Below the pieces are notes generated by a model. The model had not been told where the DNA came from and did no database searches. It saw only the letters and a program-made list of their open reading frames with translations. Positions 24,232 through 29,515 of a DNA stretch of 29,515 bases are shown here, in pieces. This DNA is from DASPFV01 sp035620975 (GTDB lineage: Bacteria > Acidobacteriota > Vicinamibacteria > Vicinamibacterales > 2-12-FULL-66-21), in the NCBI GenBank assembly GCA_035620975.1, contig DASPFV010000295.1:1-29515 (forward strand). Direction: 5' to 3'. A program made the translations under genes and the position numbers. Position 1 is the stretch's first letter. Every line of letters starts with the position of its first letter.

Positions 24232-24636
24232 ATGCGCAGTCTTCCGAGGTTCCTGGCGTCGGTCGTGGCGATGATTGCCCTCGCGGCGGTCACCGGCGTG
24301 GCACAGATGGCCCACACGAGCAGGCCGTTCGAAGGCCCGAAGGCCAATACGGGCACGGTGACCCACACCGTCGAGGGGGGCAAGCACGTGCTCACGCTGT
24401 CGGACGACTTCAAGGTCCCCGATACGCCCGATCCCCACTGGCAGGTAGTCACGTCGAAGGGGCAGGTATTCCTGCTTCAGAAACTGACGATCAAGGGCGA
24501 CAAGGTCAACAGATCGATTACGCTGCCGGCGTACATCGGGGACGTCGCGAAGGTCCAGATCTGGTGTGCGTGGGCCGAGACGAACCTCGGCGAGGCTACA
24601 TTCGAACGGGCGCTCACGACTGCGACCGCCCAGTAG
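24232..24636 (+). CDS. Secreted DM13-domain protein
   Basis: A 134-residue protein with a signal peptide (about 1-24, cut near VAQMA) and a single DM13-like domain: HVLTLSDDFKVPDTPDPHW (52-70), then QVFLLQKL, RSITLPAYIGDVAKVQIWCA (94-113) with C112, the conserved DM13 cysteine. DM13 is a predicted electron-transfer or extracellular redox domain. It is preceded by AGGAGA and lies 97 bp before the cupin gene on the same strand. In this setting of oxidoreductases it could be a periplasmic redox partner, but this is inference. Confidence 0.82.
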   Translation: MRSLPRFLASVVAMIALAAVTGVAQMAHTSRPFEGPKANTGTVTHTVEGGKHVLTLSDDFKVPDTPDPHWQVVTSKGQVFLLQKLTIKGDKVNRSITLPAYIGDVAKVQIWCAWAETNLGEATFERALTTATAQ

Positions 24637-24733
24637 CTGCGGCCGGGCCGCGCGGGGCACCGGGACCGGCGGATGTCCGGCCGGGACTCGCGCCGCCGGT
24701 CGCGCGGCGCTCATGACGAGGGGAGAGTGACTC

Positions 24734-25192
24734 ATGAAGTTCGCATCGCTCATCGGCCTGCTGGTGCTGGTTGCCGCCTCGAGCGGCTCGTCGCAGGGCT
24801 CGGGTAAGACTGCCGTCACCTATCTCCCCGCGAGCGAGGTGACGGCTGCGTTCGAGAAGGGCCGGCCGCTGGTCGAGACCGACGGGTACAAGGTGCACGC
24901 CAGCCGTCGCGACGCGCCGGGCATGGCCGAGGTTCACGCGCGCGATACCGACATCATCTACGTGCTCAGCGGCACCGCGACGGTCGTCACCGGCGGGGAC
25001 GTCGTGGAGAGCAAGGCGACCGCCCTGGACGAGATTCGCGGCGCCTCGATCCGGAATGGTCGCGCCCAGCGCCTCGTGAAGGGGGACTTCTTCATCGTGC
25101 CGCAAGGCGTGCCGCACCAGTTCACCGCCGTCGAGGCGCCCTTCCTGTACTACGTCGTCAAGGCATCCGGAGCGGGAGGCACCCAGCCATGA
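24734..25192 (+). CDS. Secreted cupin-domain protein
   Basis: A 152-residue protein with a short signal peptide (about 1-22) and one cupin barrel. Metal-binding candidates are H68 and D73 in EVHARDTDIIYVLSG and H128 in GDFFIVPQGVPHQF. The classical first-motif Glu is Asp. The start has GAGGGGAGAG ahead. Its stop overlaps the SMP-30 start (ATGA), so the two are made together, suggesting that the cupin acts on a sugar, lactone or related product alongside the lactonase, perhaps as isomerase or dioxygenase. Confidence 0.85.
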   Translation: MKFASLIGLLVLVAASSGSSQGSGKTAVTYLPASEVTAAFEKGRPLVETDGYKVHASRRDAPGMAEVHARDTDIIYVLSGTATVVTGGDVVESKATALDEIRGASIRNGRAQRLVKGDFFIVPQGVPHQFTAVEAPFLYYVVKASGAGGTQP

Positions 25193-26820
25193 AAGGAAGC
25201 AGGTTCGCCGCCGCGGCCGTCGCCGCAGTCGGCTTGCTGGCCGCACAGGTGGCCGCAGCTCAGCACGCTGTTGGCGGCGCGCCGATCCGCCGGCCTGACG
25301 CGACGATCGATCTGAAGACGACCGAGGGTGTCGCGCTCGTCCGCGGGCAGTGGCGCTACCGCGACGCCCGGCTCGTCGAAACGGACTTCAACGCCCCCGG
25401 GCCGGATATGAAGCCGACTGGACCGATCGTGAAAACGCTGGCACACGCGTTTGCCGGCGGCTCGGCGGAGGTGAACGAATCCGACTGGCCCGCCATCGAG
25501 CCGACCTCGCTCGAGGCCCGGCGCACCAACGGGCGCTTCAGCTTCGCCTGGTATCGGCTGGATCTGACGATCCCCGAGCGGGCAGGTTCGCTCGACACGG
25601 GCGGAACGACGGTCGTGTTCGAGATCGTCGTCGACGACTACGCCGAGGTGTGGGTCAACGGCGAGCTCCCGCGCCCCCTCGGCCAGACGGGCGGGGCGCT
25701 CGTCCGGGGGTTCAATGCCCCCAATCGTGTGGTGCTGACGCGCGATGCGCGGCCGGGGCAGAGGATCCAGCTCGCCGTATTCGCGGCCAACGGCCCTCTG
25801 TCCGACCCGCCCCCCAACTACGTCTGGGTCCGGTCGGCCACGCTGGACTTCTTCAAGCGATCCGTGGACGCCGCGACGACCCCCGCGCGCGTCGCGCGGC
25901 TCGATCCGGCGCTCGACGCCATCGTGGCTGCCGACGCGCAGATCGAGAAGCTCGCCGAAGGGTTCCTCTTCACAGAGGGTCCAGTCTGGTCGCCCGAGGG
26001 CTACCTGCTCTTCAGCGATCCGAACGCGAACACGATCTACCGCTGGTCCGACGACGACGGGCTGTCGGTATTCCGGAGCAAGAGCGGCTACAGCGGCACC
26101 GATATCGGCGAGTATGGCCAGCCTGGATCCAACGGGCTCGCCATCGACCCGGAAGGGCGGCTGACGATCAACGAACACGGCAACCGGCGAGTCACCCGCC
26201 TCGAGAAGAACGGGGTACTTACCGTGCTCGCGGACCGCTTCGAGGGCAGGCGATTCAACAGCCCCAACGATCTGGTGTACGCGTCGGATGGCTCGCTGTA
26301 CTTCACGGATCCACCGTTCGGTCTGCCAGGGTTCGCCGCGGATCCGCGGAAGGAGCTGCCTTACAGCGGCGTCTATCGGTGGTCCGGAGGGCAGGTGCGG
26401 CTGCTGACGCGCGATCTCGATGGCCCCAACGGCATCGCACTCTCGCCTGACGAGCGATTCCTCTACGTCGGGAACTGGGACGAGCGGAAGAAGGTCGTGA
26501 TGCGCTATCCGATCGAGCCGGACGGTTCGATTTCGGACGGAGCCGTGTTCGCGGACCTCACGGACGTGCCGGGCGAGGATGCCATCGATGGTGTGAAGGT
26601 CGACCAGGCGGGCAACGTCTACGTCTCGGGGCCAGGCGGCCTCTGGATCTTCTCGCCCGGGGGTCGTCGGCTGGGAACGATCATCGGGCCCGAGCACATC
26701 CACAACTTCGCGTGGGGCGATCGCGACGGCCGGGCGCTCTATCTCGCTGCCAGAACCGGTCTCTACCGGCTTCGGCTCGAGCAGGCGGGACGGCCGGCTG
26801 TCGCGGGCACACTGGATTGA
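25189..26820 (+). CDS. Secreted SMP-30/gluconolactonase with an N-terminal jelly-roll domain
   Basis: A 543-residue exported protein. A signal peptide (about 1-24) is followed by a beta-sandwich sugar-binding-like domain (about 35-225; FEIVVDDYAEVWVNG is typical of galactose-binding modules) and an SMP-30 six-bladed propeller (about 245-540). The propeller's metal ligands are E263 (TEGPVW), N357 or N360 (FNSPND) and D467 (AIDGVKVD). SMP-30 enzymes hydrolyse gluconolactone and related sugar lactones. The ATG lies in the cupin stop (four-base overlap). The jelly-roll fused to a lactonase suggests action on bound polysaccharide ends or glycosides in the periplasm. It would follow the glucose dehydrogenase and GMC enzymes of this window in a sugar-oxidation route. 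Confidence 0.88.
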   Translation: MKGSRFAAAAVAAVGLLAAQVAAAQHAVGGAPIRRPDATIDLKTTEGVALVRGQWRYRDARLVETDFNAPGPDMKPTGPIVKTLAHAFAGGSAEVNESDWPAIEPTSLEARRTNGRFSFAWYRLDLTIPERAGSLDTGGTTVVFEIVVDDYAEVWVNGELPRPLGQTGGALVRGFNAPNRVVLTRDARPGQRIQLAVFAANGPLSDPPPNYVWVRSATLDFFKRSVDAATTPARVARLDPALDAIVAADAQIEKLAEGFLFTEGPVWSPEGYLLFSDPNANTIYRWSDDDGLSVFRSKSGYSGTDIGEYGQPGSNGLAIDPEGRLTINEHGNRRVTRLEKNGVLTVLADRFEGRRFNSPNDLVYASDGSLYFTDPPFGLPGFAADPRKELPYSGVYRWSGGQVRLLTRDLDGPNGIALSPDERFLYVGNWDERKKVVMRYPIEPDGSISDGAVFADLTDVPGEDAIDGVKVDQAGNVYVSGPGGLWIFSPGGRRLGTIIGPEHIHNFAWGDRDGRALYLAARTGLYRLRLEQAGRPAVAGTLD

Positions 26821-27062
26821 TGGCGGCTTGCCGGGGGCTCGCGGGCCGGGCTCGCAGCCGGGGTCACGCGAGCCTTCGAGGTCGGCGCGAGCCGGGGGAA
26901 ACGCCTGCAGGTCTCCGGCATCCAAAGGGAAAACGGGGGACTTCGCCCCGCAAGCCCCCCCATCGCCGTCGTTCGCGGGGACCCATGATCCCCGCTTCCG
27001 GCTGTTTCTTGAGATCGGGTCCGGTGCGCCGGGTGAGGACTAAAGGGTGGAGGCGAACTGAC
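26821..27062. other. 242-bp spacer before doxX-like gene
   Basis: It contains a copy of the TTGGATGCC motif in reverse (26917-26925) and a small stem CGGGG-loop-CCCCG near 26935-26951 followed by a C-run. There is no U-tract and no gene. A GGAGG for the next gene sits at about 27049-27053. Confidence 0.45.
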
Positions 27063-27476
27063 ATGTTGACGAGAAACGAGCTGATCCTGAGCTGGATCCT
27101 GCAGCTTGCCGTGGCAGTGATCCTGTTCCAGACCCTGTTCTTCAAGTTCACCGGCGCCGAGGAGTCGGTCTACATCTTCACGACGCTCGGCGTCGAACCA
27201 TGGGGACGCATTGCGTCCGGGATCCTCGAGCTGGTGGCCGTCGGGCTGATCCTCTACCCGCCGACGATCACACTCGGCGCGCTGCTGGCGCTCGGCGTCA
27301 TCAGCGGGGCGCTGCTCAGCCATGCCATCCTCGGGCTCGTGGTGAAGGACGATGGCGGACTGCTGTTCGGGTTGGCAGTCGTGGTGTTCCTCTGCAGTGC
27401 CGGCGTGCTTTTCATCCGCCGGAACGAGCTGACGGTCGCGGGGGCCAGGCTGCTCAGAAGCGTGTCGACGTCGTGA
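27063..27476 (+). CDS. DoxX-like four-helix membrane protein
   Basis: A 137-residue protein with four hydrophobic helices (about 8-25, 45-62, 68-90 and 98-115) and the DoxX-family segment FFKFTGAEESVYIFTTLG in the first loop. DoxX-type proteins are small inner-membrane proteins linked to quinone or thiol redox and stress; no catalytic residue is certain. GGAGG precedes the ATG at 27063. The stop is 7 bp from the DinB gene, so they form one transcript. Confidence 0.8.
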   Translation: MLTRNELILSWILQLAVAVILFQTLFFKFTGAEESVYIFTTLGVEPWGRIASGILELVAVGLILYPPTITLGALLALGVISGALLSHAILGLVVKDDGGLLFGLAVVVFLCSAGVLFIRRNELTVAGARLLRSVSTS

Positions 27477-27483
27477 GGTTCCA

Positions 27484-28011
27484 ATGGGTCCCGCAGTTGA
27501 TACGTACAGCGCCGCCGCTCCCCTTGTGAGACTCCTCCGGCAACTGGCCGGGGTGCTCGAGGGCCTGGCAGACTCGAGCTACCGTGCCGAGCAGGCCCGA
27601 GGCGTCTCGGGCAGCATCGGCAGCCACGTGCGGCACTGTCTGGATCACGTGGATGCGCTGCTCACGGGTCTGCCGGCCGGCCGGGTCGATTACGACGCAC
27701 GCCGGCGTGGTACGACGGTCGAGAGCAGCCGCGCTGCAGCCATCGCCGAGACGATCCGGCTGTGCCGCGCACTCGACGGGATCCGCGGGCAGGACCTCGA
27801 CCAACCGCTCGTCCTGGCTGGCGCGCTCGACACGAACGGCCCGCAGATGTCGGCGCGCTCCAGCGTCGGCCGCGAGCTGGCGTTCGTCGTCAGCCATACC
27901 ATCCACCACCTGGCGGTGATTGCGCTGCTGTTGCGGGAGCTCGGCATCGCCGTGCCCCCGCGCTTCGGCTACGCACCGAGCACGCCGACGCCCGCGACCA
28001 CCGCGGCCTGA
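27484..28011 (+). CDS. DinB-like four-helix metalloprotein
   Basis: A 175-residue protein of the DinB/DUF664-like fold. The metal site is suggested by H48 and H51/H55 (GSHVRHCLDH, N-terminal helix) and H138 with H141/H142 (SHTIHHLAVIALLL), the HxxxH arrangement typical of the family. Members include damage-inducible proteins and thiol-dependent S-transferases that use bacillithiol or mycothiol. The start ATG lies 13 bases after GAGG. It is paired with the DoxX-like gene, and a stress or thiol role for both is plausible. Confidence 0.82.
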   Translation: MGPAVDTYSAAAPLVRLLRQLAGVLEGLADSSYRAEQARGVSGSIGSHVRHCLDHVDALLTGLPAGRVDYDARRRGTTVESSRAAAIAETIRLCRALDGIRGQDLDQPLVLAGALDTNGPQMSARSSVGRELAFVVSHTIHHLAVIALLLRELGIAVPPRFGYAPSTPTPATTAA

Positions 28012-28201
28012 CGCGCCTGTCCGGTGTCGCGCCACCCGCGTTCAGAAACGGGCGCAGGCTTCCAGAGCGGGTGCTCTCTGCGCCGTCGCCTGTCGAACGC
28101 GCGAGATTCGGAAATGGGACGTGCCGGGTCGGTCTGGCAGGCTTGCGGCCCACCGGCGTGTACACTGGATCTCTCTGCTTTCGGCTCACGCCGCGAGAAG
28201 C

Positions 28202-28906
28202 ATGTGCACCGTTTCCATCGTCCCGCTGCCTGACGGCTGTCGCCTGGTCGTCAACCGGGACGAGTCGCGGCGCCGCGGCATCGCGCTGCCGCCTGCAATC
28301 GTCGCGCGGCAGGGCGTCAGGGCTGTCATGCCCCGGGATCCGGACTCCGGCGGGACGTGGGTGGCGGCCAACGAGTTCGGGCTCGTTTTCGCGCTGCTGA
28401 ACGTCAGCGAGGACGGCGTGCAATCTGCTCGCACGCGGAGCCGCGGTGAAATCATCCCCTCTCTCATCGATCTGTCCACGGCAGATGCCGTCGTGAAAAG
28501 CATTCCGCTCATCGACGACGGGATGTTCCGGCCTTGGAGGCTCGTCGTCGCGGACCGTGATGCGGTCCTCGAGCTCCGGACGGGAGGAGCGTCCCGCCGT
28601 CATGCGCTCGATCGTCCTCTGATGTTCACGTCGTCTGGCCTCGGGGATCACCTGGTCGAGGGCCCCAGGCGCGCGCTGTTCGACGCCGTCATGAGCACGG
28701 CCGTCGATGCGGTGGGCGCGCAGGATCTTTTCCACGTCCACCGCTGGCCGTCGCGCCTGCACCTGAGCGTCGAGATGGAGCGCGCGGATGCGCGAACGGT
28801 GAGCCGGACGGCAATCGAGGTGAGGGAGGGCGGGATCGAGATGATCTACACGGCACTCGCGGAGGACGGCGCGATGGCGCCGTCGGTGGTGCGCCTCGGG
28901 CGCTAG
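28202..28906 (+). CDS. NRDE-family (TANGO2-like) protein
   Basis: A 234-residue protein starting MCTVSIV and carrying NRDE at 18-21 (VVNRDESRRR), followed by PPAIVARQGVRAVMPRDPDS and GGTWVAANEFGLVFALLNVS. This is the NRDE/TANGO2 family, with Cys2 placed as an N-terminal nucleophile once Met is removed. Eukaryotic TANGO2 has been tied to heme or acyl-CoA handling; the bacterial role is unsettled. The start at 28202 gives the conserved MCT start; a longer reading upstream is spurious. No strong ribosome binding site is seen, but TACACT at 28161-28166 could be a -10. It shares its stop sequence with the convergent small gene. Confidence 0.88.
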   Translation: MCTVSIVPLPDGCRLVVNRDESRRRGIALPPAIVARQGVRAVMPRDPDSGGTWVAANEFGLVFALLNVSEDGVQSARTRSRGEIIPSLIDLSTADAVVKSIPLIDDGMFRPWRLVVADRDAVLELRTGGASRRHALDRPLMFTSSGLGDHLVEGPRRALFDAVMSTAVDAVGAQDLFHVHRWPSRLHLSVEMERADARTVSRTAIEVREGGIEMIYTALAEDGAMAPSVVRLGR

Positions 28907-29139
28907 CGATCCCAGAGCAGGAGATACGCGCCGTCCCGGGCGCGGTACAGCAGGCCCAAGCGGACCATTGAATCGAGCAGGCGTGCGCTCTCGGTGACGC
29001 CGAGATGCCAGAGGCGCGCCGCCTGCGCGGCGGTGAGCTTCAACCCCGGCATCTCGCGGTACTCGGCCTCGATGCGGCGTCTTACGTTGTCATTCATCTG
29101 CTCAGGCTCCGCCGCGCCCGGAGTGTCGTGATTCATCAT
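28903..29139 (-). CDS. Small winged-helix-like protein
   Basis: A 78-residue protein. Residues 25-75 look like a winged helix: three helices (the second, TAAQAARLWHLG, and the third, VTESARLLDSMVRLG) and a beta wing (LLYRARDGAYLLLW). It may be a DNA-binding or partner protein with one HTH. ATGATG starts at 29139 or 29136 after GGGAGG. Its TAG and the TAG of the convergent NRDE gene are the same CTAG palindrome (28903-28906). It lies downstream of the anti-sigma gene on the same strand and may be co-transcribed, in which case it could be part of the regulatory unit. Confidence 0.72.
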   Translation of the reverse strand: MMNHDTPGAAEPEQMNDNVRRRIEAEYREMPGLKLTAAQAARLWHLGVTESARLLDSMVRLGLLYRARDGAYLLLWDR

Positions 29140-29180
29140 CCGTCCTCCCAGCAGCTTCGATGCAGCGGATATGGCTGGGG

Positions 29181-29435
29181 TTACGCCTGCGTCGGGCCTC
29201 TGCGGGCCGCAAGGATGGCGGCGATCAGTTCTTCCGGCACGCCGGCTTCACGGGCTCGCCGGTCGTCGTCTTCGAAGGCGCGCCGGCCGAGCTCGACGGT
29301 CGACCGGTACGTGGCGAGGTAGCGGACACAGTTCGGACAGATGGTCAGGTGGTGATCGAAGATCCGCCGGGTCTCGTCCGGCAGCGTGCCGGCGAGGTAG
29401 TCGAGGATGAAATCAGCCAGTTCGCGACACGTCAC
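29181..29435 (-). CDS. Zinc-finger (zf-HC2) anti-sigma factor-like protein
   Basis: An 84-residue soluble protein with the ZAS motif: C3 (MTCRELADF), H29, C33 and C36 (HHLTICPNC). Such proteins bind an ECF sigma factor and often sense redox or metals through the zinc thiolates. No transmembrane helix follows, so it is a cytoplasmic type. The start is GTG at 29433-29435, with GGAGG 7 bases ahead. It overlaps the stop of the upstream reading frame by four bases (GTGA), as expected when the cognate sigma gene is just upstream, beyond the window. Confidence 0.83.
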   Translation of the reverse strand: MTCRELADFILDYLAGTLPDETRRIFDHHLTICPNCVRYLATYRSTVELGRRAFEDDDRRAREAGVPEELIAAILAARRGPTQA

Positions 29436-29515
29436 GGGCGACCCTCCACTCGGATCCTGGCGTGGCCAGACGCCTCGCCCACCGGTTGGATGCCGACATG
29501 AGGCGGGGGGTTTCC
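29432..29515 (-). CDS. C-terminal end of a gene cut by the window edge (possibly the cognate sigma factor)
   Basis: The minus-strand frame that stops at 29432-29434 is open to the window edge for 27 codons (GNPPPHVGIQPVGEASGHAR and 7 more residues). The GTGA overlap with the anti-sigma gene suggests translational coupling to a real upstream gene. An ECF sigma factor would be expected there, but these residues alone do not show it. Confidence 0.4.
   Translation of the reverse strand, partial: GNPPPHVGIQPVGEASGHARIRVEGRP

Noticed and set aside
26935..26955. Rho-independent terminator after the SMP-30 gene
   Set aside because: The stem is only 5 bp, followed by a C-run instead of a T-run.

Overview
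This is a GC-rich, gene-dense chromosomal window with about 31 protein-coding genes, one clear pseudogene remnant and one partial gene at the right edge. I see no rRNA, tRNA, CRISPR array or intact mobile element. The high GC, several GTG starts, secreted DM13/cupin/SMP-30 proteins, DUF2277 and DUF1737 proteins, and dispersed ATCCGCG- and GAACC-type intergenic repeats suggest a soil or environmental Acidobacteriota (Vicinamibacteria-like) genome. That placement is inference; no phylogenetic marker in the window proves it.

Left part (1-8.6 kb). A three-copy direct repeat runs into the 3' end of a type II NADH dehydrogenase gene. Divergent from it are an aquaporin-family channel, a GMC flavoprotein oxidoreductase (with a hairpin over its ribosome binding site), a secreted two-domain VOC protein, a GH63-type glucosidase and a small three-helix membrane protein. 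Together with the glucose-1-dehydrogenase-like enzyme (19.8 kb) and the SMP-30/gluconolactonase (25.2 kb), these suggest sugar liberation and direct oxidation feeding a respiratory chain.

Centre (8.6-15.5 kb) is the most interesting region. A tightly packed minus-strand operon encodes, in transcription order, a 56-residue one-helix protein, a CuA-containing subunit II, a B-family-like heme-copper oxidase subunit I, a membrane-anchored SCO copper chaperone and a COX15/CtaA heme A synthase. Subunit I keeps the metal-ligand histidines, but the active-site tyrosine position (HxxxY) is glutamine (HSSQQ). This is expected of nitric-oxide-reductase-like members rather than oxygen reductases. Divergently transcribed is a fusion of cytochrome b (two bis-His hemes), a 2x[4Fe-4S] ferredoxin and an MvhD-like iron-sulfur domain, translationally coupled to an uncharacterised membrane-anchored protein. 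The 128-bp shared promoter region holds a perfect dyad (ATATGA-N6-TCATAT) with CRP/FNR-type geometry. I propose that the whole 8.6-15.5 kb block is one respiratory module, possibly for NO reduction, with the fusion protein linking quinone, Fe-S and terminal-reductase chemistry.

Right part (15.5-29.5 kb). In order: DUF2277, a four-helix membrane protein, mreB without mreC/D next to it, a DUF4440/SnoaL-like pseudogene remnant, an archaemetzincin-like protein lacking the zinc motif, a GNAT acetyltransferase, DUF1737, a repeat-rich 489-bp spacer, a glucose-dehydrogenase-like MDR enzyme, LtrA, a PlsC-GNAT acyltransferase fusion, a DM13 protein, a cupin plus SMP-30 pair, a DoxX plus DinB pair, an NRDE (TANGO2-like) protein, a small winged-helix protein and a zinc-finger anti-sigma factor overlapping the end of a gene that leaves the window.
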